Shown: positions 11,274 to 23,989, counted from the stretch's first letter. The stretch is DNA of 64,000 nucleotides from Combretum micranthum (GCA_024138025.1 JAMXBD010000961.1:186001-250000); one strand, 5' to 3'. The notes: generated by a model not told the origin, from the letters alone. Program-made: numbers and translations.

Positions 11274-12368
11274 TGTAACGCCCTAAGTTGTAGGCATTAC
11301 AACTCATCACGTGTCCTTCTCTTATTAAGAACACGCTAAGGCTATGAAACACTATGCCACAATTATATCAAATTGAACCACCAAAACTTAAAATTGATTT
11401 ACTTTAAAAACATTCCATAAAAAGAAAATATAATCTCAATGAAATCATGAACTACCAAAAATCCGAAACAACATGTCATCAAAATCTATAAAAACCTGAC
11501 AAACTAGTCTCAAAAGTTTTCCAACAACTAAAATATTCAAACATAAAATTCATAAAGTCTTCCACTTCCCTCCACTCTATCTAATGCTCTAGATCTACGA
11601 GTCATTGGCTGGATAGTTAAGTCCACTATCGCCATCCCCATGATCTACATATAGATTAAAACCAGATAGATCATAAACAACATCATCTTCACCTGTACCT
11701 GAAAAATTAAAAGAATGAGCAAAAACACCCAATACGCCATACCACAAACAAATACGCATGAACATGCATTACACAGAAATCACATACAATCTTAAAACTA
11801 ATGCAACAGGCATAAATTATTATCATTGATTAGTGAAACAAGTAGCACAATTTAAAACCATATCCATCTAGTCCTAAACCTAGAGTAACTCATAACCCCG
11901 ATTCGCAGCCTTTATATAAAATAATTTATATACAATATATTGATGTTGGGTACTCCCTACACATCGTTGCATACTACCATATGGACCAAAACGACTTTTA
12001 ATCCACTGAAATCATTTTCAAGTGCAACTCCACTAGGGACAGTGCCACACAAAGATCATCAGGATGCCTTGTTAGTATCATACTCTGCATGATCTTTACT
12101 AACCAAAGCCATACACAAACAACACTCTTTATAATTTATCTTTCGAATAGAATTTAGTCAAATTATTTTCTAATCCTTGTACCTTTTTCAGCTCTTTCAC
12201 CACTTCAATATCACAAATCTTTCACCCCAGATATAAACCCCAATTCACCAAAACCTGAATAACAACATACATCGATTCAAAATCCAATTCCACATTCATA
12301 ATTAAACCCTAACCCTAAATCCAAAATTTTAATACATAAAAGTTATAATATTAGATTCACACACTTGC
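11274..12368 (-). repeat. 5' LTR of the chromovirus, truncated
   Basis: It begins TGTAACGCCCTAAG like the 3' LTR and aligns with 4493 to about 5612. Similarity stops near 12367, where TGTAAACCCCC of another LTR family begins. About 790 bp present in the other LTR (5613-6403) are missing. Confidence 0.85.
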
Positions 12369-12985
12369 TGTAAACCCCCAAATTTTTGGAATCAGTTTAA
12401 GCCTAAAACCCTAAACCGGAAGTCAACCGAGCTCTAATGGTCAACAAAACCCTAATTAGTCGTAATAGCTTAAGTTCGGTACTCCCAAATAAGAAACTCG
12501 GTGAGGATAAGTAGAAGTTTAGAATGTAGAATAATGTGGAATTATCTAAGGCAACATAAAAAGATCAAATTAGTAAAACCGCAACTCGTCTCGAACCCAA
12601 TCGGACATGGTTATTGAAAAACATGTCCGGAACCCCGAAATAGTAAAAATATTCTAAATACACCGTTAGATTCGTATAAATATAAGGTTTTCAAAAATAT
12701 CAATTTTGTAATTTTTCGATAAGTAAAAATAACAGATTTTGCATTTATACGCGTATTTTCTTACTATCGGTACTTTATTAGTCATATCTATCTGACATTA
12801 CACTATTCATTACTATTCTATACTATTCTTTTATCTCTATTTTTTCTTACACCTACTCTTACATACTCCATAACCTATAACCTTTACTTTTTACATTTCC
12901 CATAACTTTATTTCACATCTACCTTCATATTACATCTTTTATTTAACAAAAATCAAAAAAATAAAATCACTCTCTCTCCATAATT
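12369..12985 (+). repeat. Plus-oriented 5' fragment of long-LTR family A
   Basis: It starts TGTAAACCCCCAAAT and is an inverted copy of the sequence ending at 15014. The matches run for about 600 bp, including AGTAAAACCGCAA, ATAAGGTTTTCAAAAATATCAAT-like blocks and TATTTTCTTACTA. Its start corresponds to the 5' end of the solo LTR at 16071-19986 read on the minus strand. It ends in the pyrimidine-rich leader near 12985. Confidence 0.75.
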
Positions 12986-15014
12986 TCATTGCAAAAGCCT
13001 TAGGGGCATTCCCCTACTAAAAGTCTTCAAAGGATCAAATCATAAATACTAAGTCTTTATAATAAAACTTAAATAACTTCACCAAAAGATTTTAAAGGAA
13101 GTCTGATCTGAGTCCGTGATTGGATTTCTCCTAAAAGCTCCCAAAAGATGACTTATGTGGATAAATGGAGATTGTAGGTACAAAAGCAAAGGTTGTTGCG
13201 CATACAAAAATCTATAGGGGTGTAAGCATTACTAGCTTAATGAGAACATTCCCAGTGTACCATACTCGAAACAAAAATTGTCAAACAAGTTTATTTATTC
13301 AAACAAGTGAGATGCAACAAACACATGAGCATACATGACATACGGTTTTTTAGGAACCATATGTTGAATAAATTTATGCCATTCATTTGGGGTTGGATAC
13401 ACCATCCACATACGGCCAACTAATAAATTTATAGTTCTTACTGGCTACTAATTGCCACTAAAGATATGTAGATCTTACCAACTACTACTCACCACATGCA
13501 TATACTACTGGTTATGGCAATCACTACTATCATACACTCGTCCCACTAAATGTATAATAGCCCATGCAATGAGACTCTATTTGTGAAGTGCATGATTTAA
13601 TTTTTATTAAGAGTCTAGCATTTACTTACATTATTTTGAGAATGATCATATAATTTTCAGACGCTCCCACATGGTAGTAAAACATACAATTTATCATAGA
13701 CAATTCAAGACCCGATATGCTTAATATAAATTCACCAAGCAAAATAAATCACATGCACTTTTCCATTTTTATCTTTTTCCTAGTTCTAATGCCACTAAGC
13801 TACATGCACAGACATGAGTATGAAAAATAAAAAGAAGTAAACCCACTCGGCCATGTCTTGGTAGTAGCTCCCTTAATCAAAATAGTCCTCAGGGTAGCAA
13901 ACGTTACCTCTTCGTTTCCTAAACAAAGGAAATACTCAAAATGAGTATTCCATAGGATTTCTACTCAAATTTTCTAATTCTAGCTTCTATTTGTGGTAAA
14001 ATTCGTATTTGTGAAAATTTTAACTTAAAATAGTCATAGCTTGCTCATTTTAACTCGGAATTTCGTATATTATATGTCATTTTCTACCTACTCAAAAAGA
14101 TCTACCTATTTCCAAGGTTATTTTTATCAAAATAGGTCATTTTGGTCTTGAAATAGAAGGGGAAGAATAGTTACGAAAATTACCAACCTTTAAAATACAA
14201 TTTTTCAAACTTTTCTTCATCTAAAAACCTTTAAACAAATATATGGATATTTGTATAGTTGAAAAATATTTTGAATATATATATATACTCGCCTTGTATG
14301 CATGATTTGGTAGTGAATTTGTGGGTAGTAAATGTGTGAATGAAGTGAAAAATTAAAAATAAATCGAGTGGGAGAGAGAGGGTGGGCGCCGGCCATCTAA
14401 GAAGAGGGGGGAGAGAGAGTTTTATTTTTATATTTTTGTTGATTAAATGTAATAATATGTAAAGTCGATGTGAAATAAAATTATGAGAATAGTAAAAAGT
14501 AAAGATAATAGGTGTATAGAGTGTAAAAATAAGTGTTAGAAAAAGTAGAGATAAATGAATAGTGTAGAATAGTAATGAATACTATAATACAAAGTAGATA
14601 TGACTAATAAAGTACTGGTAGTAAGAAAATACGTGTATAAATGCGATATCTTCTATTTTTATTTACCGAAAAATTGTAAATTGATATTTTTTAAAACCTT
14701 ATATTTTTACGAGTCTAATGGTATATCCGGAATATTTTTACTATTTCGAGCCTTAGGACACGTTTTTCAAGAACTGTATCCATTCGGGTTCAAAACGATT
14801 TGCGGTTTTACTAATCTGGTCTTTTTAAACTTCCTTATGATATTACAAACTATTCTACATACTAACTTGTTACTTACTTTCTTAGGGTTGTGAACACGGG
14901 ATCGCTGGACTTAAACTATTACGTCTAACTAGGGTTTTGTTGACTTTAGGGGTTTCTATTGACCCTCCGATTAGGGTTTAAGCTAAACGGATCACATAAC
15001 TTTGAGGGTTTACA
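12986..15014 (-). repeat. Minus-oriented copy of long-LTR family A, 3' end missing
   Basis: Reads right to left from TGTAAACCCTC (15014). Collinear blocks are shared with the solo LTR at 16071-19986: TTGCTCATTTTAACT at 14041 and 17357, the ACTCAAAAAGATCTA block at 14090 and about 17405, and the GGGGCATTCCCCTACTAA block at 13012 against 16315. The last 240 bp or so of the LTR are absent. The GTATTTATAG promoter segment seen in the other copies is not found here. The 97-codon ORF at 14600-14893 is within it and is not a gene. Confidence 0.75.
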
Positions 15015-16070
15015 TTCGCCATATTGATTTTTCATAAAACAATTTGTGTATAAGAGTTTAAATGTTAGAAACTTTTAAAATTCCCCTTTAAGTTGTTGAA
15101 AGGAAAACTTAAAAATTCTTAGGCCATTATAAATGAGTGTTTTCTTATTAAAATTTTGTTTCCTAACTTTTTCAAAGATAAATTTAAATTTTCAAAAACT
15201 TGGTTCTTTTTAAGATGTCTACCAAATTTTATTTCTAGTGATTAGAAAATGAAGTTTCCAAAATTTTTTAAAGTGATTGATGATCTCTAATGTTTTAAGT
15301 TGTTTTACATGTACATTTCCTCTTCATATTTATATTCTTCTACTTCTTGGTATTTAAGTTTATCGTCTTGAAAAGTTATTTTCCTTGGCAAAATGTTTAT
15401 TTATCTAAGCGGGCTTGTAATCTAGTGAGTTGATTTTATCTTAACTTTAAAAACTTGTCTAGTTCTTGATGTGTAGTATGAAGTTGATAAAAATTCTTGT
15501 AAATAAGTTTTTATAAAAAATTTGCATAGCAAAGCATTATCATCATTAAATTTTTAACTCAAAATTTTCATGTTATCATTTTGAAAGAAGATGTATCTCT
15601 GCTTAGTAAGATTTCTAAAGAAATCCTTTTTATTGACACTTGGGAATTTCATGATGAGTTTGTATAAAATTTTAAAAAGAATTTATCACGAACCATTTTC
15701 TAAATCATTGATGAGAAATATTTGCTAATTGACAAAAATTCATTTTTAAGGTGGGTTTAGTCTTGTTTTCTACATTAAAGAAAGAACCCCTTTTTTTTTA
15801 TTAAGACAATAACATCTTAATCATACATGAATATGATTATGTAGCCATGAAAGATAGTAATACATATAGTAAGATATAAAGAGATGTATGAGGAGCAAAT
15901 AATAATAATAAGGTCAAGTATTGGAATCCTTAACTTCATCAAGGCATCCTGGAACTAAGAAAAGACTAGTTCCATAAAGAAAAAGAAAAAAAATATAATA
16001 AGAGCATAATAATAGTATAAGCACAATAGGAAAATCATAATGTATGAACAAGAAAAAAACATAAACATAT
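15015..16070 (-). repeat. Part 1 of an interrupted family-A LTR
   Basis: Homologous to the 17640-18980 part of the solo LTR (ATTTCATAAAACAATT block, then the TTCATCAAGGCATCC block near 15940). It is cut at its right side by the solo LTR and resumes at 19992. Its left side stops abruptly at the edge of another copy. Confidence 0.7.
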
Positions 16071-19000
16071 TGTCACGCCCTAAAGAGTACCCTAAACATG
16101 ATAGTCCGCCACACTCAATATTAAAGCTTAAGTATGACTACCTCCGTCATCCCATAAGCTTTGATACCAGGTGTAAGGTGTACGTTCACAATTAGAGCGG
16201 ACTAACTTTGAAATAAGTTGTTTAAGAAGACATTCATATAACAGTTTAAGAATGGAAATATAACATAATAACTTGCAATAGGAAATTAAATAAAGGTCTT
16301 ACAAACGTCAAAGGAGCATTCCCCCACTAAATGATATAGTTCATCATAGTCTAGAGAAGCCTAATCAAAATAAATTACAATGAGATTTACTTAGAAGTCT
16401 AAGTCTACAACTAGTCTTTAACTTCTTCCAAAAACTCCTTAGGCCAAAATGTAGTACTTGAGAGAAATATTCTCGGAGCTTTAACCATAAATGGGGAAAT
16501 TGCAAGAAATATTAATAAGGGGGTAAGCTTCTTCGCTTAGTGAGAATTAAATCCACAAGTAAAGTACTCAATCAATCAATGATCACCCAAGTTATTTAAT
16601 CAATCATATGAAATGTAAGCAATCACGTGAGCAAACAATACATATGATTTTCCGAAATTATATGTTTGAATGGATTTACCCCTCCATTCGGTGGTTAGGT
16701 TTTTCGGGCAACAAAGCCATAGTTCGCTAATAATATATTTTGTAGTTTTGTACAGATTTCTACTAATCGCTAAAATGTAGTTGTTTCGAGTGCCCATACA
16801 CTATTTAATTACAGACAATTTAAGTCATAGATGATTATTTCAGGTCCTCGACCTCATTACTATGCCCTTATCCCACTAAAGTTATAGTAATGAATGTAAT
16901 GTGACTCACTACGTGTCATGCATGTATCATTTAATTTAAGTAATCATGGTATAGCATTAATCCTTTAATAAGTGACCATAGAATTTGCAGACAATCAATA
17001 CTACACTAAATCATACAATGATTAGTTAACAATTCTCGCCTCGATACACTTATCATAATTTCAACCACGTAAGTAAAACACATGCGCTTTCATATTTTAT
17101 CTTTTCCTAAATCTAGTGTCACTAAGCTACAAGCAAATACATAAGTACAATTACGAGAATTTAAACTCACTTAGACATATCATAAGCTTCTTAGTTGAAA
17201 TAACCTCCAAGTAGGGTAGCTCGGACTCCACGTCACCTATACAAAAGAAATACCCGAAATGAGTATTTCTTGGAAGTTCCACTTAAACTTGCAACTCTAT
17301 TCAACTAAGTTCGTCAAAATTCACATAGAGTGAAATTCCAACTTAAAAGGGACATAATTTGCTCATTTTAACTGGGAATTTCACATATTATATACCGATT
17401 TCCATCTGCTCAAAAAGATCTATCCATTTCTAAGGTTATTTCCTACATATAAGGTCATTTGGGTTGCTAAACACCTCGGTACAGATTCAAAACGAATATT
17501 TCTAGATTTTGTAAAACAATTTTCCAATTCAACTTTATTCAAAAATCGTTTAGAAAATATATATATATATATATATGATTGAAAAAAAAATCCCTTGGTA
17601 TATAGATAAGCTCATTTTATATGCAAAAATTTTAATGGTAGTGTCTCAACAATTTATTTCATAAAACAATTCATTTTGAAGTGTTAAAACTTAAACTTGA
17701 CAAATTTCTTTTCAAAGTAATTTGAAGAAACTTTATATTTTCCTAGGTTATTATAAATGAGTATATTCTTATTTTGTTTTTCTCATTTCTTTATCTAAAA
17801 AAATAAATTTTTCCTTTAACTTTGATCTTTCACAATTTTTACTTCTAGTGATAAAAGAACAAAGTTTTCAAAAAAATTTATTAAGTTATTGATAACCTAT
17901 TTATAAATTTGTCTTTAGAATGGTTTTAGAAAATAAGTCTTTTCTTTTTATATTTCTTGTTTAAAATATAAGTTCTTGTTTTCTAAGACTTGGTCTTTTA
18001 TTTCCTCTATAAATTTGATTTGAAAAGAATTCTTTTTATTGATAAAATCGTTTGTTTTTTATATTATTACGTATATTTTTGTTATTTCTTTGGAAATAGA
18101 CTCCTTTAGAAACTTGAAAATCATTATTTTTCCAAGTGGGTTTATAAATTTATGGGTTGATTTTATTTTAACTTTAAAAACTAGTTTGCTTCTTGTTTTT
18201 GTTATGGAGTTTGAAAAGAGTTTAATCTTAAGCTTTTTTTAAAAAACTTTGAATACCAACAAATTATGTTACTAAGACTTAGGTTACCATATTATGAAAA
18301 TAAAGTGTTTATTTCTTATATTTCCTTGGTAAAGCTATCTTTGTTATTTGAGAAAACTTGTATTTTTATGTTGTTGATGATAACTCTATTATTTAATGAC
18401 AAGTTACATAATAAAAAACTTAGTTTCAAGTTCCTTTATTAAAGAAAATTTCTACTTTAAATTTTGTTGAAACAATATCATTATGTAGATACATGTATTA
18501 TGAGCATGTAGTATGTAGATGATGAAAATATGAGATAAGAAGCAAGATAATGGTAGTAAGCAATATAACCATAATAAGAAAGATATTATAGTCAAGCATT
18601 AGGAACCATAGCTTCATCAAGGTAACCCGATCATGTATTGGGAGTATTAGCTTCATCTAGGTAACCTGATCAAGTATTGAGAGCCTTAGCTTCATCAAGG
18701 CAACCCGATCAAGTATTGGGAGCCTTAGCTTCATCAAGGCATCCCGGGACTATGTCCCAAAAAGAAGAGAAAAAGAAAGAAAAGAAAAAGTAATAATAAG
18801 CTTGTTAGTAAGTTAGTGAGCATTCAAGCTCTAAAAAGATATATATATATATATATATATAGTAACATATATATAAAGTTAGGTTAGAAACATGATAATA
18901 ACAATAATAAGATCATAATAACAACATAATAGTAAAACAACATAATATGAAATTTATTCATGAACAAGAATAAAACATGAACATAGTGTTGCTTCTATAA

Positions 19001-19991
19001 CATTGGAATATTTAATAAACATATACCATGGTCATGTTAAGTTACATGACATGGTAGAAAGAAAGAAATAAGAACTTTTACCTAAAAGAAAGTACGAAAG
19101 TACTAGAAGAAGAAAAGCTTAGATAGTGTTTATGTGTGTAGAAATTGTGTAGAAAAAAATTGGATAGTAAAAAAAAGAAAAGAGAGATTTTAGTAGGGAG
19201 TATTTGATGAGAGATTTTGGGAGCATTTTTGTTAGGTGAAAGAGTGGGTGAAAGAGTGTATGAAAGAACTAGAGGGAAATGAGGTATTTATAGAATTTTT
19301 AGAGTGAAAAATGTGTGAATTAAATAAATTGAAAAAGAAAAATAAATGTGCGTGTATAAAAGAGAGAGAGGGCAGGCGTGAATGGAGAGAGGAGAGAGAG
19401 GGATGTTTGTTTTTTTTTATATATATTTTTGTTAATTAAAAGTAATAAGATGTAAAGTTTGATGTGAATAAAGATGTATAAGAAAAGTAAAAAGTAGATA
19501 ATAAGTATGGTAGAGTATGGAAATAGGTGAATAGTAATAAATAGTGTAGATAGTACTATGAATAATAGACAAGATAAATTAATATCGGTAGTAAAGAAAA
19601 TATGCATAATTAAACTATATATGATATTTTTAAATGCCGAAAAATTATAAAACTGATATTTTTGAAATCTTTATATTTTTACGAATTTATTGGTCTTATC
19701 GGAATATTTTTTCCATTGGGGGTACCGGGGCATAGTTTTCAAAAACTGATCATGTTCGGATCCGAAAGACATAAAAAATTATCGAATTTGATATTTTTAT
19801 GTATCCTTATATTATTACAAAATATTATTTGCTACTATTTCAACTTCGTTGTGTCGGGATTAGGAACACTGGATTGCTGGATCTAATCTATTACAGTTTT
19901 ATATATATTTGTTGACCTTAAGGTTTCCAGTTGACTTCCAGTTTAGGGTTTGAACATAATCGTAGCATAAAATCTAGGGGATTACACATAT
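16066..19991 (-). mobile_element. Complete 3.9-kb solo LTR of family A with CATAT target duplication
   Basis: The LTR spans 16071-19986. On the minus strand it starts TGTAATCCCCTAG and ends AGGGCGTGACA. It is flanked by direct CATAT at 16066-16070 and 19987-19991. No internal domain remains, so it is a solo LTR left by LTR-LTR recombination. A minus-strand TATA box (CTATAAATAC) lies at 19284-19293, followed by a pyrimidine-rich leader. The size and the GGGCGTGACA end fit large plant Ty3/gypsy LTRs, but I cannot assign the lineage without its coding region. Hydrophobic ORFs inside it (18039-18242, 19320-19607) are not genes. Confidence 0.85.
18610..18750. repeat. 39-bp tandem repeat inside the solo LTR (three units plus a partial)
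   Basis: Units start at 18610, 18649, 18688 and 18727, each beginning AGCTTCATC(A/T)AGG and containing ACC(C/T)GATCA(A/T)GTATTG. The related copy at 15912-15955 has only one unit, so the repeat expanded within this copy. Confidence 0.85.
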
Positions 19992-20996
19992 TATTGCTTT
20001 CTCAACCTCCATGGGTTTATAAAACACACACTATGTTCATACTAAGTTACATGAATATAAGAAACAATCTAATAACAATATCACAATTTAAAAATGTATG
20101 TATGAATAAGAACAAAGTATAAATATATTGTTACTTTCTTAACCTCCATGGGTTTTTAGAAAACATACACATGTTCATACTAAGTTACATGAACAAAAAG
20201 GAATGTTTTAGGTCATTTACCTATCGGTTAGAAAAAGAAGAAAAAGTAGTAGAGAGGATTTTGTGGTGATATTTTGAGATAGTTTTGGTAAGAAAATGAA
20301 GTTATGAAAGAATTGGAGGGAGATGGGGTATTTATAGAATTTTGTAGAGGGAAATTAGATGTAATTAAATAAAATGAAAAAGAAAAAAATAGATGCATTC
20401 ATAGGGGAGTGGTGTCGGTTTGGAGGGATAAGGAGGAGAAAAATTTATTTAATTTGTTGTTTTGTAATAAAAAGCAATAATGTGTAAGGTGTGATGTGAA
20501 TAAAGTTTTATGAGAAATGTAAATTGTAAGAAATAGGTATATAGGTAATAAGAATAGATAATAGGAAAAAGTAGAGATAGGTGAATAGTAATGAATAGTG
20601 ACATAAATAGTAGACAAGACAAATTAATACCCATAGTTAAGAAAATATACGTAAAAGTATGATATCTGGTATTTTTAGTTATTGAAATATTATGAAACTG
20701 ATATTTTTGAAATTCTTATATTATTCCGAGCCTTAGGACACATTTTTTGAAAATTGAACCCATTCAGGTTTGGAACAAATTAAATTTTGATGAATATAAT
20801 CTTTTTAGGCTTTCCTATGTTATTACGAACCATAATCCACGATTATCTCAATTTTATTGTTCTAGAGTTAAGAGCACGGGATTGCCAGATCTAAACAATA
20901 GGATTTTTTATAGTCTTTGTTGACTTTTAGGGTTTTTGGTTGACTTCTAATTCTAGGGTTTAAATATAAACTTAGCATAAAATCTAGGAGTTTACA
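19992..20996 (-). repeat. Part 2 (5' end) of the interrupted family-A LTR
   Basis: On the minus strand it starts TGTAAACTCCTAG at 20996 and includes a TATA box (CTATAAATAC, plus positions 20328-20337) and pyrimidine-rich leader. It continues across the solo LTR into 16070. A duplicated 65-bp block with AACCTCCATGGGTTT occurs near 20003 and 20141. ORFs 20399-20617 and 20449-20634 are low-complexity and not genes. Confidence 0.75.
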
Positions 20997-21274
20997 CTCA
21001 GCATCTAGACCCTAAGCCTGTAGCGTTGGGATGCCACTCCATTTTAATTCTTGCCAAGAGCAATGATGTACACTTTTTACTTATATCATTCATAAAATAA
21101 GACATAGCATCTAAACGGTAGATCATTTTCATGTATCTTTTCTAGGTATTATGTGGATATTAGTTGAGAATGACGCAAAAACTCATTGGCGTTTAGATGA
21201 TATGTTGCGAAAATATAGTTGATAGAGTATTGACTATAGATGAATTTAACGGCGAAAACAACTCATGGGAAAAC
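20997..21274. other. Intergenic spacer, nothing recognised
   Basis: Sequence between the family-A LTR end and the LTR of the next element. No feature is supported. Confidence 0.5.
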
Positions 21275-22001
21275 TGATACAAACCAAACTACACCACCTG
21301 TGACGAAGCTGATTATTGAAATTTGGAAACAAAATCCTCAAATCATCTAAGAAACCTAATGGAAAATCGCAACCCGTTGCCTATATGGAGGCAAGAACCT
21401 AAGTATAGGTGAAGATGCCACAACCAGTGATGGCAAACCAATTGATAAGTCAAAGATGAATGCCACAGGAAAGTCCCGATAAGTTCAATACAAGTTCTTT
21501 CTAGAACTTGAAGTGAGGAAACTCTCAATTCCATTACTAAAGATCAATTGATTGTTAAATTACAAAGTAAAAACTACTTATAATAACACAAAGGAAAACT
21601 AAAAGACACAAAACAAAACAAAGCTGACGTCTAATGAAGGCTAGCAGCCTACATAACAAATTAGGTAGCCTACAATTAAAACAGGAAGAAGAAATAAAAA
21701 TATGAGACAAGAAGGTCGGTAGCTTAAAAGGATACACCGGCGGCGTTGCAATAAAGGCCGGCAGCCTTGGTGCCAGCGAATGCTCAATGCTGGCTTTGCA
21801 TAACTTTAGGTTGGTAGTGTACAGCTCCAATTCTTCAAGTCTTTAATCCTTCATGTCCCAAACTATTTTATAGGCATCTTTAGTTCACTTGACTTGTCTT
21901 TTAATCATTAGAACTCTAGTCAACATGGCTCTAATTCCTTGATATGGATTGTTGATCTCGAACTTGGTCGGCTCCGAACCTGATGCTATCTGATTGCATC
22001 A
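21275..22001 (-). repeat. 3' LTR of the deleted gypsy element
   Basis: It begins TGATACAAACC and ends GATTGCATCA on the plus strand, and matches 34054-34780 throughout (for example CCTATATGGAGGCA, AATTGATTGTT, AAACAAAGCTGACGTCTAA). The GC-rich segment 21710-21800 has CCGGCGGCG, GCCGGCAGCC and GCCAGCG motifs. Confidence 0.88.
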
Positions 22002-22178
22002 TTCCCTCCTTCTTTGAAAAGATTCGTCCTTGAATCTTCATTCTTTGACTCTTTCAGATTGCACCCATATGTGGATTTATCTAAAGCACTAGGAATGAAA
22101 TCAAGTTGATGATCAATTCCATCTGGAAGTTTCTGGGGACACAAGTCTTTAAAATTCTGCAACAATGAAATAGATTTG
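22002..22178 (-). pseudogene. Gypsy element internal remnant next to the 3' LTR
   Basis: The polypurine tract is at 22002-22021. Beyond it a short minus-strand stretch (22080-22178) resembles the pre-RT segment of gypsy pol, as in the chromovirus near 9240-9310. The Sirevirus target duplication CTAGG starts at 22179. Confidence 0.5.
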
Positions 22179-22183
22179 CTAGG

Positions 22184-23856
22184 TGTTGATTCTCTAAATA
22201 TCTAAGAGTTTTGATGATAACAAAATACTCAATGAACTAACTACTCTATTAGTATACAGAATTATATTCAGAATTTTATACAGAATATTGGTAAAGTTGT
22301 TGAGCAAATATATAAGATTGAATGATATTAAATCTTGGACATAAACAAGTTAGACAAGAGTTGTTATATGATATGAGGATTTCAGATGATAAGAAAAAGG
22401 TACACAGAATGTTTTTCAGAATGATACTTAAGGTATAAAACAATCCCAGAAACACAGAACCTTTCACAGAACCTTTGAGAGAAACTTAAAGCAGCCATTC
22501 TGAATTTAAGATAGTTTCCAAAAACACAGAAGTTTTTACACAACTTTTTCAAGAAACTTCAGCTGTAATTCTGAGATAAAGATGGTTACTGTTTATCTTC
22601 TCAAACAAGATCTACATTTATTTATGAAAAAGATCAATAATTTTGAAGACCTAGCTCCAAGATAATAAGTATATTCGGACAGTATACTTATTAGTTCCAC
22701 TAAAGTTGGATTATCCTAGGGGATTAAATAAACTATCGGATTGATTATTTTTCTATAAAAGAGAGTTTCTGGAAATAAAAAAAAAACAGAAGCTACAGTT
22801 GATTAACGATAGAACGATTTGAAGTTAGAACAGTTATGTTTTCTGATTTTTCTCAAGATAGAAACAAATACAAGTTGGATAATTTTAAGAAAATCAAAAT
22901 AAGAACAATGTTATCCTTAAGTAGATAACACACGAAGATCACGTTGAAGACCGTGATATCAGCAATCAGCAACAGTTCTCCAGATTTATCTTCAAGATCA
23001 ACTTTATCAGAAGTTTTCAAACAGAAAACAAGTGGATCATCTCAGATCACGAAATTCAAGCATATCTTATCTTACTTCAGCATATCAAGAATTCAAATTC
23101 AAATCTAGAACTAAAGAAAAAGAACGAGATTATCTATCGAAGAATATCAGCAACGGTAGATAAATCAAATTAAAGATAAGAAGGCATATATTTTCATCCG
23201 AGATTTTTGGGATATTTATCTTATCTCAAGCACAACAAGTTCAGAACGTTAGAATGACATGAGAAATGAATAGAGTTAAAAAGAAGAGTGATACACAAAA
23301 CTTGTTACAGAAAAAGAAAAACAAAAACTAAGAGTTGATTGGACTTTGACCGAGAAATATCAAGAGTTGAAAAAACACACTTTCTTTACTATTTCCATGT
23401 GCAGAATTGTAGCAATTATTATTGCAATCTTTACATTTGTCTTTTAATTAATTGAAGCAACTTGTTGTTGTCTTCAAGTGAATTAGTTCAATTTCTAGTT
23501 TAGATTCTGTAGATCGATTAAGGCTAGAAGATAGCTGTGAGAATCGAGCAGAGAGAATTGTACAAGCTAGTAATTGTTTTTATTGGATATAGTGGAACAA
23601 AACCCGAAGGATATCGATGTCCCTGGCTCGGAGCTGGAAGAGTGGACTGACGCATAAGGCGGAACTACTATAAATATTTGCCTGATCTTCTTATCCCTTC
23701 TCTATTTATATTTCAACAATTTACTTTATAGCAGTTTAATTGTTCATATTGTTTTCTTAACTTAAAATCAAAGGGGATTGTTTTTAAAAGGCAAAAATTT
23801 TAATTTTCTAAAATAATCAATTCAACCCCCCTTCTTGATTATTTTCGGGACCAACA
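22184..23856 (+). repeat. 5' LTR of the Sirevirus
   Basis: TGTTGATTC...GGGACCAACA. A TATA box (CTATAAAAGAG) is visible at 22753-22763. The equivalent place in the 3' LTR reads CTATCAAAGAAG, so only the 5' copy keeps it. Confidence 0.92.
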
Positions 23857-23858
23857 AT

Positions 23859-23870
23859 TGGTATCAGAGC
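23859..23870 (+). other. Primer binding site for initiator-Met tRNA
   Basis: TGGTATCAGAGC lies two bases after the LTR end and is a perfect match to the common plant copia PBS. A second copy of the motif occurs at 23926-23937, probably a short local duplication. Confidence 0.9.
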
Positions 23871-23989
23871 CAAGCTCATTTTTTTTTAAAAAGAGTATTT
23901 GTTTTAAAATCTTGATACCTACAATTGGTATCAGAGCAGGACTCTTTTTAAATTAAGTGATCCAAACAAAATTCTGAGAACAATATTGC

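Larger units (their letters stand above)
4493..12368 (-). mobile_element. Ty3/gypsy chromovirus (Tekay/Del-like), minus strand, 5' LTR truncated
   Basis: The element reads right to left: truncated 5' LTR (11274-12368), primer binding site, gag with zinc knuckles, protease, RT, RNase H, integrase and a C-terminal chromodomain, then polypurine tract and complete 3' LTR (4493-6403). The chromodomain after integrase and the HVSMLRKY signature place it in the chromoviruses, probably Tekay/Del. Almost every domain is broken by in-frame stops, so the element is dead. The missing 5' part of the 5' LTR (about 790 bp, including the promoter side) is replaced by a different LTR family beginning at 12369. 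Confidence 0.9.

Noticed and set aside
12369..15014. A TIR DNA transposon with about 600-bp inverted repeats
   Set aside because: Both arms match the 5' end of the LTR family whose solo copy (16071-19986) has a 5-bp target duplication, and the flanks do not give a convincing target duplication.
19320..19607. 95-codon hydrophobic minus-strand ORF as a membrane protein
   Set aside because: It lies on the LTR promoter and pyrimidine-rich leader; the hydrophobic codons result from T-rich sequence, and it is not conserved as a frame in the sister copies.
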